NCBI RefSeq assembly: GCF_027706725.1
Contig: NZ_JAQFWQ010000009.1
Coordinates: 1-64,000 of the forward strand
Length of the DNA stretch: 64,000 nt
Reading direction: 5' to 3'
Source of the DNA: Nocardiopsis endophytica
GTDB lineage: Bacteria; Actinomycetota; Actinomycetes; Streptosporangiales; Streptosporangiaceae
In this document: positions 39,001 through 47,826 of the stretch, piece by piece
Numbering within the stretch: the first letter of the stretch is position 1
Layout: each line of letters starts with the position of its first letter
Notes under the pieces: generated by a model
Told to the model about the DNA's origin: nothing
Database searches by the model: none
The model's input: only the letters and a program-made list of their open reading frames with translations
Program-made: the position numbers and the translations under genes

Positions 39001-39382
39001 GCGGACGGGGCGGCCGCCGGCGCCGGTCGGAACCCGCGGCCGGATCGGGGCGGCGCTGAGCCGCAGTGGCCCGACGGGCCTGTGGCCCGCCTGCGTGAAC
39101 GGGAGAGACCCGGTGGTGGGGCACTCGGCCGCGCCGCGTGCTCGGCGTTGATCTCGGGAGAAACGACGCTTCCGGGCCGCTCGTAAGGGCGCTTTTCCCG
39201 AGATCAACGGCGCAGGGGCGGCGTTCGGCGGCGGAGTCGGCAGGGCTGGCCCCCTGCGGTCCGCCCGTGGTCTCCGTTGTCGTTCGGCAGGGCCCTCACC
39301 TGTGACATCCACCCACCGGGCGACCCGACGGCGTCCTTCGAGGGTCGCGTCCACCTGGTCGGGCGGGAGGCCCGCGGCCCGT
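39001..39382. other. Intergenic region with a type A palindrome
   Basis: No gene is seen between the pepA hairpin and the methyltransferase end. The only clear structure is the palindrome at 39146-39209. Confidence 0.5.
39146..39209. repeat. Type A palindrome
   Basis: Perfect 14-base arms (CGTTGATCTCGGGA and its complement) with the same inner sequence as the 14218-14281 copy (AGAAACGACGCTTCCGGG), differing mainly at the centre. Two near-identical copies 25 kb apart indicate a dispersed element. Confidence 0.85.
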
Positions 39383-39997
39383 TCACGCCTGGGCGTCCGT
39401 GCCGCGGATCGCCGCCAGCAGGCCGCCGCCCACCGGGAGCATCAGCGGGACCAGCGTCTCGTCCTCACGGACCGCGCGGGCGGTCTCGCGCACACCGACC
39501 GCGTCGGCGTCGGTTGCGCTGAGCGGGCCGTCCGGGGCCGCGTCGGCGGCACCGTGGAACAGCACCACGCCGCCCGGGCGCAGCAGCCGAAGCGCCTCCC
39601 GCAGGTAGTCGGGGTACTCGGTCTTGGCGGCGTCGGCGAAGACCATGTCATAGGCGCCGTCGGTGAGCCGGGGCAGCACCTCCAGGGCGGCGCCGCGGAT
39701 CAGCCGGGTCCGGTTGGGCGAGAACCCGGCCGTCCGGTAGGCCTCGCGCGCGGCCTCCTGGCAGACCGGGTCGACGTCCACGGTGGTGAGGATGCCCTCA
39801 GGGTCCATGCCGCGCAGCAGCCAGATGCCCGAGCCGCCGCACCCCGTGCCGATCTCCACCACGGCGCGCGCGCCGATGGCGGCGGCCAGGAAGCGCAGCG
39901 CCGATCCGGACTCCTCGCCCACCGGGCGCACCGGCGCGCCGCGTGCCGCGGTGCGCACCGCCGCCAGTGCCGCCTGCGCGGCGGCGCCCGACCGCAC
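39383..39997 (-). CDS. O-methyltransferase (SigE-adjacent, Rv1220c-like)
   Basis: Class I SAM-dependent methyltransferase of 204 residues from the GTG at 39997. Motif I is VVEIGTGCGGSG (46-57), followed by TTVDVDP and YDMVFADAAK. It resembles the mycobacterial methyltransferase next to sigE (Rv1220c). A stronger Shine-Dalgarno, GAGGAGG, lies six bases before an ATC 33 bases upstream, in frame (ITGTEETPARG), so the true protein may start there and have 215 residues. It is divergent from sigE. Substrate unknown. Confidence 0.85.
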   Translation of the reverse strand: MRSGAAAQAALAAVRTAARGAPVRPVGEESGSALRFLAAAIGARAVVEIGTGCGGSGIWLLRGMDPEGILTTVDVDPVCQEAAREAYRTAGFSPNRTRLIRGAALEVLPRLTDGAYDMVFADAAKTEYPDYLREALRLLRPGGVVLFHGAADAAPDGPLSATDADAVGVRETARAVREDETLVPLMLPVGGGLLAAIRGTDAQA

Positions 39998-40326
39998 GCC
40001 CCGCGCGGGGGTCTCTTCTGTGCCGGTGATGGCGGCCTCCTCAGCCTCCGGGCGGTCTCGTCAGGGCCAGCGTAGCCCTTCGACCGGCCGGAACGCGTGC
40101 ACGAAACCTCGCGCCGGACCGGTGGCGCCGAAGGGGGCCGGACGCGGTCCGGGGGAACCGGTCCCGGAGGAACTTATTCTGAGCGTCCCGGCGTTGGACC
40201 AGGGGAAGGTACCGACGGGACCGAACCCGGTGGGCGACGTGAGCCCTCCCCGGAACCGGCGACCCGGCCCGCGGACCCTCCCCGCGGCGCCGCGACCGGT
40301 GCCCGGGACGAGTGAAAGGAGTAGCG

Positions 40327-40962
40327 GTGGCCGACCCCGACGCTGCCGTGGACTTCGAGCAGTGGGAACCCCCGAGCTGGGAGGACGTGGTCGCCAACCA
40401 CTCCGGCAGGGTCTACCGGCTCGCCTTCCGCCTCACCGGGAACAAGCACGACGCCGAGGACCTCACCCAGGAGGTCTTCATCCGGGTGTTCCGGTCGCTG
40501 TCCACCTACACCCCCGGAACGTTCGAGGGGTGGCTGCACCGCATCACCACCAACCTCTTCCTCGACATGGCGCGCCGCAAGGCGCGCATCCGCTTCGAGG
40601 GCCTGGCCGAGAACGCCGACGAGCGGCTGCAGGGTCGCGAGCCCTCGCCCGCCCAGTCCTACGACGACCGGCACTTCGACGCCGACGTGCAGGCGGCGCT
40701 GGACGCGCTGCCCGCGGAGTTCCGCGCGCCGGTCGTGCTGTGCGACATCGAAGGGCTGTCCTACGAGGAGATCGCGGCGACGCTGGGGGTCAAGCTGGGC
40801 ACCGTGCGCAGCAGGATCCACCGGGGGCGCGCGCAGCTGCGCAAGGCCCTGGAGCACCGCCGCAGGATGGCGGCCCGGCAGGGGTCCGCGGCCCCCGAGG
40901 ACCCGGGGGCGGACGGAGCCGGTTCCGCGCCGCCGAACGTTCGGACCCGGGAGGCGGAATGA
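40327..40962 (+). CDS. sigE: ECF sigma factor SigE
   Basis: Extracytoplasmic-function sigma factor of 211 residues. Region 2 ([22 protein letters not shown]) and region 4 ([28 protein letters not shown]) are clear. The GTG at 40327 has AAAGGAG five bases upstream, better than the GTG at 40312. Its stop overlaps the anti-sigma start (ATGA). With the adjacent methyltransferase, anti-sigma, RseB-like, HtrA and Mrp genes it matches the actinobacterial sigE envelope-stress locus. Confidence 0.93.
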   Translation: MADPDAAVDFEQWEPPSWEDVVANHSGRVYRLAFRLTGNKHDAEDLTQEVFIRVFRSLSTYTPGTFEGWLHRITTNLFLDMARRKARIRFEGLAENADERLQGREPSPAQSYDDRHFDADVQAALDALPAEFRAPVVLCDIEGLSYEEIAATLGVKLGTVRSRIHRGRAQLRKALEHRRRMAARQGSAAPEDPGADGAGSAPPNVRTREAE

Positions 40963-41888
40963 CCACGGAGCACTTGGGTGAACGCCTGTCCGCACTCGTC
41001 GACGGCGAGCTGGGGGCGGCCGAGCGGGACCGGGCCCTGATCCACCTGGCCTCGTGCGACCCCTGCCGCTTCGAGGCGGACATGCTGCGCCGCCTCAAGC
41101 GGCGCCTGCACGGCCTGGACGGCCCCGAGCCCGCGGCGGACCTGCTGGGGCGCCTGTCGGCGCTGGGGAGCCCGGCGGCGGAGCCGCCGCAGGGGCCCCC
41201 GGACCGGGGCGGGGGGCCGCACCCTTTCGGCGGGTCGGCGCCGCTGGGGTCTGGGCCCGCGCTCGGTGACGGGCCGGGGCTCGGCGACGGACCGGGCCTG
41301 GGCGGGAGGCCGGGCTTCGGCGCGGTCGACGCGGGTGGGCCCGGTGGGCCCACGGCACGGCGGCGCCCGCAGGCGTCAGCGCTCCGCGCTGCGGCGGCAT
41401 TCCTACCCTTCCGGTCCTCGGGCGAGGACCGGCGGGAGTTGGAAGCCGCCGAACGCCGCCCCCGCGCCGCGCGGCAGCGCCGGCGCAGCCCGCGCTACCC
41501 CCGCTACGCCATGGCGGGCGCCTCGCTCGTCGCGGTGGCCCTGGGGGGTGCCTTCGTCGCCGGAGGCGAGGAGGATCCCGGCCCCGTGGTCCGGCCGCCC
41601 CTTCCGGACTACACGCTGGAGCACGCGTTGACGGCCGGGGAGGCCGTGCTGCCGCCCGGGCACGACGAGCGCCGCGCCGGAGGGGACAAGGAGCGGGGCG
41701 CCGTTCCCGCCCTCCACGACCCGGAGGACGGCGGGAGCGCCGACGGTTCCGGCCGTGAGGACGTCGGCGACCGGGACCGGGACGGCCGCGAGGGCCGGGA
41801 CGGCACCGACGGCACTGACGGCGCCGCCGATGCCGGCCCTGACGGCGGCGACGGCGACACCCGCACCGACACTCCCCGGGCGTGGTGA
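40959..41888 (+). CDS. rseA: Zinc anti-sigma factor, membrane type
   Basis: Anti-sigma factor of 309 residues. The ZAS zinc motif is H29, C33, C36 (HLASCDPC). A long Gly/Pro-rich linker (about 60-150), a membrane helix near 184-203 ([19 protein letters not shown]) and an acidic outer tail with collagen-like [10 protein letters not shown] repeats follow. It should hold SigE at the membrane in the absence of stress. Mycobacterial RseA is much shorter (about 150 residues), so the linker and tail are enlargements. It overlaps sigE by four bases. Confidence 0.88.
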   Translation: MTTEHLGERLSALVDGELGAAERDRALIHLASCDPCRFEADMLRRLKRRLHGLDGPEPAADLLGRLSALGSPAAEPPQGPPDRGGGPHPFGGSAPLGSGPALGDGPGLGDGPGLGGRPGFGAVDAGGPGGPTARRRPQASALRAAAAFLPFRSSGEDRRELEAAERRPRAARQRRRSPRYPRYAMAGASLVAVALGGAFVAGGEEDPGPVVRPPLPDYTLEHALTAGEAVLPPGHDERRAGGDKERGAVPALHDPEDGGSADGSGREDVGDRDRDGREGRDGTDGTDGAADAGPDGGDGDTRTDTPRAW

Positions 41889-43003
41889 GCGCCCCGGACC
41901 GACCCCTCAGCGCACGGCACAGCGGCGGTGGCGCGGCCCCCGGGCCGCGGGCCGCCGTGCTGCTGGTGCTGGTCCTGTGCTGCGCGGTGCTGCTGGTGGT
42001 GCTCCCCGCCGCATCTGCGGCGCCCCAGGCCGCCCAGCGTCCGGCGTCCGGCAGCGACGACGCCATGGGGGTGCTGCGCCGCGCGGCCAAGGCCGCCCGC
42101 GAGCAGCCGTATGAAGGGGTTCAGGCGATCAGCACCACCGGCCCCGCCGGGACCGAGCACCGGCTGGTCGAGGTGGAGCACGTGCCCGGGGCGGGGCTGC
42201 GCGTCGGACTGGTCGCCGACGCCGGCGGGGAGCACCCGCTGCCGCCGGGCCGGTCCAGCGCCTTCCCCGCCCTGGACGAGGCCATGCTCGACGCCCTGGC
42301 CGAGAACTACCGGGTGATCGGTGCCGGGGACGGCGAGGTCGCCGGGCGGTCGGCGCGCATCGTGGAGGCGCTGCGCGCGGACGGCAGCGCGGCGGGGCGC
42401 TTCTGGGTCGACCGGGAGTCCGGGCTGCCGCTGCGCCGGGAGAGCGTCGACGCCGACGGGCGGCCGGTGCATACGGTGGAGTTCACCCGCATCGGCGAAC
42501 CGGGCGGGGAGGACGTCCGCGCCGACGGGGGCGGGGGGACCGCTGCGGAGGCCGAGGCCTGGGGGCGGCCGCTCGGAGCCGACGAGCTGCGGCGGCTGCG
42601 CGAGGGCGGCTGGCGGCTGCCGGAGCGGATCTCCTGGAACATGCGCCTGGTCGAGGCGCGCTCGGCGCGCGCGCCGACCGGGCGGGTGGTGCACCTGGGG
42701 TACACCGACGGGCTGTCCGTGGTCTCGGTGTTCGTGCAGCAGGGCCGCCTCGACGCCGGGTCGCTGGAGTCCGCCGACGGGGTGCGCGCGGTGAACGACG
42801 GCGGCGGGACCGTCTACGTGGGCGAGTCCGGGCGGCAGCTGCGCATGTGGGAGTCGGACGAGCACGTGTACACGATCCTCGCCGATGCGCCCGGTGATTC
42901 GGTCGCTTCGGCGGCCGCGGCCCTGCCGTCCCCGGACGCCCCGGGCTTCTGGGGCCGCATTCGACGGGGCTTCGACAGGTTCGGAGAATGGCTCGGCATC
43001 TGA
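41885..43003 (+). CDS. RseB/MucB-like sigma-E regulatory protein
   Basis: Exported protein of 372 residues with a signal-like helix at about 23-47 (VLLVLVLCCAVLLVVLPAAS). The outer part (EGVQAISTTGPAGTEHRLVEVEHVPG; RFWVDRESGLPLRRESVDADGRP) has the LolA/RseB-type antiparallel sheet pattern, in which RseB binds the anti-sigma factor and shields it from proteolysis. The C-terminal third is the second RseB-like domain. The GTG at 41885 overlaps the anti-sigma stop; GTG 41882 is also possible. A repeat island follows. Confidence 0.8.
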   Translation: MSAPDRPLSARHSGGGAAPGPRAAVLLVLVLCCAVLLVVLPAASAAPQAAQRPASGSDDAMGVLRRAAKAAREQPYEGVQAISTTGPAGTEHRLVEVEHVPGAGLRVGLVADAGGEHPLPPGRSSAFPALDEAMLDALAENYRVIGAGDGEVAGRSARIVEALRADGSAAGRFWVDRESGLPLRRESVDADGRPVHTVEFTRIGEPGGEDVRADGGGGTAAEAEAWGRPLGADELRRLREGGWRLPERISWNMRLVEARSARAPTGRVVHLGYTDGLSVVSVFVQQGRLDAGSLESADGVRAVNDGGGTVYVGESGRQLRMWESDEHVYTILADAPGDSVASAAAALPSPDAPGFWGRIRRGFDRFGEWLGI

Positions 43004-43429
43004 CGTGTCGACCCCGGCCACAGCATCGCCACGACTGCGGCCGGGCGTCCTGATGTCCATGGCGGGGACGCGGTCCCTTCGGGCGGCCCTGGTCGGTCGG
43101 TAGGGCGCGGTTGCAGTGCCCCTGACGGCGGTGCGGGCTCCCTGCCCGCAGGATGGCGGCTGGCCTGGTACCCCGCTCACGCACCCCGCCCGGGCGGCGG
43201 GCCGACGGGGTGCGAGGCGGAGGGCGGCGACGACGGAGGTCGGCGGCCCCTCGGGTAGCGCCGTCGGCCGTGGGGCGTGTGCGTGGTCGCCGGTGATGGC
43301 AGCGACGGCGACAGCGGGGCGGTTCCCCGGCCCTGCCTGCCGTCCGGCGGGTTCCTCACGGTCCGGGGAGGACGGCGCGGGGGCGGGGTACGTGGTCGCC
43401 CGCGCCCACGGCGGCCGTCGCGCCCCTAC

Positions 43430-43501
43430 TCCGCGATGATCTCGACGAAGGTGCTGTCATTCCGGGCGTTTTGACAGCACTTCTGTCGAGATCATCGCGG
43501 A
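43430..43501. repeat. Type C palindrome
   Basis: 30-base arms (43430-43459 and 43472-43501, three mismatches; core CGATGATCTCGAC and GTGCTGTCA) around a 12-base loop. The near-identical copy is at 53484-53555. The outer part resembles type A arms. Confidence 0.85.
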
Positions 43502-43535
43502 GGGGGCGGGCGGGTGGCGAGGGGCATCTTGGGTG

Positions 43536-43576
43536 GTGAAATCGACACCTGATCTGCGAAAAAGCGTCGATTTCAC
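43536..43576. repeat. Type B hairpin
   Basis: Arms GTGAAATCGACAC (43536-43548) and GCGTCGATTTCAC (43564-43576) pair with one mismatch around CTGATCTGCGAAAAA. Copies are at 86-126, 23045-23085 and, inverted, 53409-53449. Confidence 0.8.
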
Positions 43577-44590
43577 GACGCTGGATGCGCGGCCCCCTCT
43601 CCCGCAGTCCGGTATGCCCGGTATGCGCCACCCGGGCGGGCCGGCGGCCTCCACGAGCGCGGGCGAGCGCCCGCCCCACCGCGCCGCCGCCCGGACGGAC
43701 GGCAGGCTGGGCCGGGGAACCGCTGGGCTGTTGCCGTCGCTGCCCTCGGCCCCACGCCCCTGGGGTCTGCCGCCTGACTGGTGGGGGCGGGGGCCGCTTG
43801 GCTGTTGCCGTCGCTGCCCTTGCCCCCACACCCCCGGGGCCCGCCGCCCGGCCAGGGGGCTAGAGCGGGGTACCTGTTCTGCCGCCTACCTGGACTGGGA
43901 GGGGGCTGCCGCCTGGCTGGTGGGGGCGGGGGCCCGCTTGGCCGTCGCCGTCGCTGCCCTTCACGGTGACCACGCACACGCCGGGTGGCCGAGGGCGCTG
44001 GGGCGTGGACCGCTGGCCTTTGTCGTCGCTGCCCTCGGCCCCACCCCCCGGGGTCTGCCGCTCGGGCGGGGTCCTGGGATGAGGTACTTGTTCTGCCGCC
44101 TACCGGGACTGGGAGGGGGCCTGCCGCTCGGGCGGGGGCCTGGAGTGGGGGTACCTGGTGAGCCCTCTGCGGTGACCAGTTGCACGTCCGCCTTCGACAA
44201 TGCTGCGGGGAGGGGCGTGCGCCCTTGTCGTCCCCGTCCTCGTTCTCTTCCCCGCCTCTCGGCCGCCTGCCGTTCCGCCAGGTCGGGGAGTCCGCGGGGC
44301 GCGGCTGTCGGATGTGACACCGCTCGCGCGGACGGTCACCTGCGGGCGTCCCGGGCGGGCATTCTCGAAAGGGCATTGTGGCCGCCTGTGGCCGGTGGCG
44401 CGGGCCGGGCGAGCGCGGTGGCGGGCCGATGGGGTATACCGCCCTTCGGGGACGTAAAGTACGCCGTCGGAGACTCGGTGTACCGCAGCCGACACCGGCC
44501 GGACCGCGCGCACCGCTCGTACCGCCCGCTAACCGACGGTTTACGCCACCACCCCCACAATCGGGGGCGGCAGCGACAGACGGAGACTTC

Positions 44591-45898
44591 ATGACCGACG
44601 AGACCGGACCCCCCTCCCCGGACGGCCGGGGGACGCCGTCACGGCCGCAGCAGCCGGGCGGCGAGCCTCCCCGGCCCTGGCCGGCCGCGGCCGGGACCGG
44701 CCCCCAGCCGTCGGGCTCCGGCCCCGCGGGGCCTCCGCCGCGGAGCCCCGGCGGCCATCAGGGGGCCGGTGCACCCGGCGGCCAGCCCGGGCTCGGCGCG
44801 TCCGGTGGCCCGCACGGACCCGGCGCGCCCGGCGGCTCGCAGGGGCCCAGTGGCCTGCACGGGCCCGGTGCGCCCGGCGGCCCACAGGTCCCCGGTGGCC
44901 CTCCTCCGGGGGCCCGGCCCCCCGGTGGCCCCCCTCCGGGCGGCTTCCCCGGCGGCGGACAGCCGCCGCAGGGGCCTCCGGGCCCCGAGGGCTACGCGGC
45001 GGCACCCCCGCCCGGGCCGCCGCCGCGCCGCCCCCGCAAGGGCATGCCGGTGTGGGCGGTGCTGGTGACCGTGCTCGTCGTCTCCCTGGTCTCGGCCGGG
45101 GTCGGCGGCTACGTCGGCGGCGGCATCGGCGGGCTCGACGCCGAGCCCACCTCCGACGGCCCCAAGCTCAACACCGCACTGCCCAGCGACGCCCCCAGCC
45201 GCGCCCCCGACACCATCGCCGGGGTGGCCCAGCGGGTCAGCCCCAGCGTGGTGTCCATCCAGCCGAGCGACCGCAGCCAGGGCGGCAACGGCTCCGGGTT
45301 CGTCATCGAGGGCGACCACGTGGTGACCAACTACCACGTGGCCGGCGCCCTGGAGGACGGCATGGAGGTCGTCTACGGCAACGGCCGCTCCAGCCCCGCC
45401 GAGATCGTGGGCACCCGGCCCGAGTCGGACCTGGCGGTGGTCAAGGTGGAGCGCCCCCAGCAGGTGGAGCCGCTGGAGTTCGGCACCTCCGAGGACGTGA
45501 CGGTGGGGGACCAGGTCATCGCCATCGGCGCCCCGCTGGGCCTGGCGGGCACCGTGACCACCGGCATCATCAGCGCCAAGGACCGCCAGGTGGCGCTGGG
45601 CGAGGACGGCGACCGCACCGACATCGACGCGCTGCAGACCGACGCGGCCATCAACCCCGGCAACTCCGGCGGCCCGCTGGTCGACCTGGAGGGGCGGGTG
45701 ATCGGCGTGAACACCGCCATCGCCACCATGGGCACGGCCACCGGCGAGCAGAGCGGCAGCATCGGCCTGGGCTTCGCCATCCCCTCCGACCGCGCGGACG
45801 TGGTCGTGCAGGAGATCATCGACGGCGGCGGCGCCGGCGGCAGTGGCGCGGGGGACGAGGACGAGCGGACCTCCGACCCCAGCCCCGGCGGCAACTGA
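44591..45898 (+). CDS. htrA: HtrA-like serine protease without PDZ domain
   Basis: Membrane-anchored protease of 435 residues. The cytoplasmic N-terminus (1-150) is Pro/Gly-rich with APGG and PPGG repeats, and a membrane helix lies at 152-175. The trypsin-like domain has H249 (VTNYHVAG), D280 (ESDLAVV) and S359 (NPGNSGGP). The chain ends 35 residues after GLGFAIPSD in a Gly/Ser/Asp tail, so the PDZ domain usual in DegP/HtrA is absent. It follows the sigE-rseA-rseB block after the repeat island and probably handles envelope stress. Confidence 0.9.
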   Translation: MTDETGPPSPDGRGTPSRPQQPGGEPPRPWPAAAGTGPQPSGSGPAGPPPRSPGGHQGAGAPGGQPGLGASGGPHGPGAPGGSQGPSGLHGPGAPGGPQVPGGPPPGARPPGGPPPGGFPGGGQPPQGPPGPEGYAAAPPPGPPPRRPRKGMPVWAVLVTVLVVSLVSAGVGGYVGGGIGGLDAEPTSDGPKLNTALPSDAPSRAPDTIAGVAQRVSPSVVSIQPSDRSQGGNGSGFVIEGDHVVTNYHVAGALEDGMEVVYGNGRSSPAEIVGTRPESDLAVVKVERPQQVEPLEFGTSEDVTVGDQVIAIGAPLGLAGTVTTGIISAKDRQVALGEDGDRTDIDALQTDAAINPGNSGGPLVDLEGRVIGVNTAIATMGTATGEQSGSIGLGFAIPSDRADVVVQEIIDGGGAGGSGAGDEDERTSDPSPGGN

Positions 45899-45909
45899 CC
45901 CGTGGAACG

Positions 45910-45949
45910 GCGAAGGCCTCCGGAAGGGATCCCTTCCGGAGGCCTTCGC
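45910..45949. terminator. Perfect 40-base palindrome, bidirectional terminator
   Basis: Two perfect 20-base arms centred on GGGATCCC (core GAAGGCCTCCGGAAGGGA) lie between the convergent stops of htrA (45898) and the deaminase (45965). Confidence 0.75.
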
Positions 45950-45964
45950 ACCGTGGCGGGGCGG

Positions 45965-46423
45965 CTACCCGTCCTCGCCGATGTCCTCGTTCCACAGGGC
46001 CGGCTCGGCGGCGATGAACCCGGTCATCATCCGCACGCACTCCTCGTCGTCGAGCACCACCACCTCGACGCCGTTCTCGGCCAGCCAGTCCTGGCCGCCG
46101 GAGAAGGTGCGCTTCTCGCCGACCACCACGCGGGAGATGCCGAACTGGCGCACCAGCCCGCTGCAGTACCAGCACGGCGCCAGCGTGGTCACCATGGTGG
46201 TCCCCGCGTACGAGCGCTGGCGCCCGGCGTCGCGGAAGGCCGCCGTCTCCCCGTGCGCGGACGGGTCGCCGTCCTGCACCCTGCGGTTGTGCCCGCGGCC
46301 GAGCACCTCGCCGCCGGGGCCGATCAGCGCCGCCCCGATCGGGACGCCGCCCTCGGCGCGGCCCGCGCGGGCCTCCTCCAGGGCGACGCCCAGCCACGTC
46401 CGGTAGTCCTCGGTGCCGGGCAC
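45965..46423 (-). CDS. Cytosine deaminase, yeast Fcy1 type
   Basis: Zinc deaminase of 152 residues. Ligands and catalytic Glu are H57, E59 (SAHGETAAF), C84 and C87 (TLAPCWYC). The whole chain follows yeast Fcy1: EGGVPIGAALI, LGRGHNRR, VVVGEKRTF and the ending WNEDIGE correspond to Fcy1 features. It therefore probably turns cytosine into uracil for pyrimidine salvage. This differs from the amidohydrolase-type CodA of most bacteria. GTG start with GAGGAGGGG close upstream. It lies where tatB is found beside htrA in other actinomycetes. Confidence 0.85.
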   Translation of the reverse strand: MPGTEDYRTWLGVALEEARAGRAEGGVPIGAALIGPGGEVLGRGHNRRVQDGDPSAHGETAAFRDAGRQRSYAGTTMVTTLAPCWYCSGLVRQFGISRVVVGEKRTFSGGQDWLAENGVEVVVLDDEECVRMMTGFIAAEPALWNEDIGEDG

Positions 46424-46455
46424 CCGGCCCCCCCTCCTCGTCGGTGTCCCCGCGC

Positions 46456-47595
46456 CTACTTGCGGGTCGGGCTGATCCCCAGCTGCATACCGGACAGGCC
46501 GCGCGGCTTGCCCGCGAGCTTGTCGGCGATGCCGTTCAGCACGCCGCCCGCCTCGGAGTCGGGGTCGGACAGCACCAGCGGCTTGCCCTCGTCGCCGCCC
46601 TCGCGCAGGCGCACGTCCAGCGGCACCTGGCCGAGCAGCGGCACCTCGGCGCCCAGCGCCGTGGTCAGGCCGTCGGCGACCTTCTGGCCGCCGCCCTCGC
46701 CGAACAGGTAGGTGCGCTCGTCGCTGCCGGGCGCCACGTAGTACGACATGTTCTCGATGACCCCGGCGACCCGCTGGTGGGTCTGCGCGGAGATCGCCCC
46801 GGCGCGCTCGGCCACCTCGGCGGCGGCCTGCTGCGGCGTGGTCACCACCAGGATCTCGGCGCTCGGCAGCAGCTGGGCGACGGAGATCGCGATGTCGCCG
46901 GTGCCCGGGGGCAGGTCCATCAGCAGCACGTCCAGGTCGCCCCAGTAGACGTCGGCGAGGAACTGCTGCAGCGCCCGGTGCAGCATCGGGCCGCGCCACA
47001 CCACCGGCTGGTTGCCCTGGGTGAACATGCCGACCGAGATGACCTTCACGTCGTGCGCGGCCGGCGGCAGGATCATGTCCTCGACCTTGGTGGGCGGCAG
47101 CTCCACGCCCAGCATCCGCGGCACCGAGTGGCCGTAGATGTCGGCGTCGACCACGCCGACCTTGTGCCCCTCGGCGGCCATGGCGGCGGCGAGGTTGACG
47201 GTCACCGACGACTTGCCGACGCCGCCCTTGCCGGAGGCGACGGCGAAGACCTTGGTGAGCGAGTTCGGCTTGGCGAAGGGGATCTCCTTCTCCGCCTGGC
47301 CGCCGCGCAGCTTGGTCTGCAGGGCCTTGCGCTGCTCATCGCTCATCACGTCGAGTTCGACGTCCACCCGGGTGACGCCCTCGACCTTGGAGACGGCCTC
47401 GGTGACGTCCTTCTCGATCCGGCCCTTCATGGGACAGCCGGCCACCGTCAGGTAGATGCCGACGTGCACGGCACCGCCGTCGGCGATGTCGACGCTCTTG
47501 ACCATGTCGAGGTCGGTGATGGGACGGCGGATCTCGGGGTCCTGGACGGTCGCCAGGGCCGCGTTCACCTGCTCGGTGGTGGGAGTGGAGGACAT
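46456..47595 (-). CDS. mrp: Mrp/NBP35-family iron-sulfur carrier ATPase
   Basis: P-loop protein of 379 residues. Residues 5-85 are a MIP18-like (DUF59) domain. The deviant Walker A GKGGVGKS is at 122-129, with DADIYGHSVPRMLG and LLMDLPPGTGD following. It is expected to carry and transfer Fe-S clusters. The C-terminal CxxC pair found in many Mrp proteins is missing here (NMSYYVAPGSDERTYLFGEG), so cluster binding may differ. ATG at 47595 (MSSTPTT). Its place near htrA is conserved in actinomycetes. Confidence 0.92.
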   Translation of the reverse strand: MSSTPTTEQVNAALATVQDPEIRRPITDLDMVKSVDIADGGAVHVGIYLTVAGCPMKGRIEKDVTEAVSKVEGVTRVDVELDVMSDEQRKALQTKLRGGQAEKEIPFAKPNSLTKVFAVASGKGGVGKSSVTVNLAAAMAAEGHKVGVVDADIYGHSVPRMLGVELPPTKVEDMILPPAAHDVKVISVGMFTQGNQPVVWRGPMLHRALQQFLADVYWGDLDVLLMDLPPGTGDIAISVAQLLPSAEILVVTTPQQAAAEVAERAGAISAQTHQRVAGVIENMSYYVAPGSDERTYLFGEGGGQKVADGLTTALGAEVPLLGQVPLDVRLREGGDEGKPLVLSDPDSEAGGVLNGIADKLAGKPRGLSGMQLGISPTRK

Positions 47596-47826
47596 GTACC
47601 CCATGGTAATGATCGCGCGCCGTGACGAGAACACGCGGGGATACCTGGTAAGGGTACCCTAATTCGCAGGTCAGGCGGGAGTCCCCGGCGCCGGTCCGGG
47701 TACCGGCGAGGGCGCGGGCGCGGCGGCCGGCGCGCCCGGTGTCACGGATCGGCCCCGGGCCGTGTCCTCTACTGTGGCACGATTCCGCCGCCGCCATGGG
47801 CGGCCGCGACCGAGGAGGGAACAGGC

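Larger units (their letters stand above)
43004..44590. repeat. 1.6 kb mosaic repeat island inside the sigE locus
   Basis: No gene is supported here. The island contains a type C palindrome, a type B hairpin and multiple type D degenerate repeats. Examples are a 58-base-scale unit with CTGTTCTGCCGCCTACC at about 43876 and again at about 44088, and CCGTCGCTGCCCT cores at about 43735, 43810 and 43955; a reverse-oriented copy lies at about 43200-43345. The last 400 bases before 44591 are more ordinary and must hold the htrA promoter. Confidence 0.7.

Noticed and set aside
39146-39209. Ordinary transcription terminator
   Set aside because: The same arms recur at many sites, including far from gene ends and with a 250-base insert, and pepA already has its own 18-bp hairpin at 38951. 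A secondary terminator role is still possible.
43004-44590. CRISPR array
   Set aside because: The repeats are degenerate, unequal in spacing and often palindromic over long arms. There are no regular spacers and no cas genes.
43533-44594. A 353-codon frame across the repeat island
   Set aside because: It runs through palindromes and degenerate repeats, starts in a hairpin arm and overlaps the htrA start. Codon pattern follows the repeat, not a protein.
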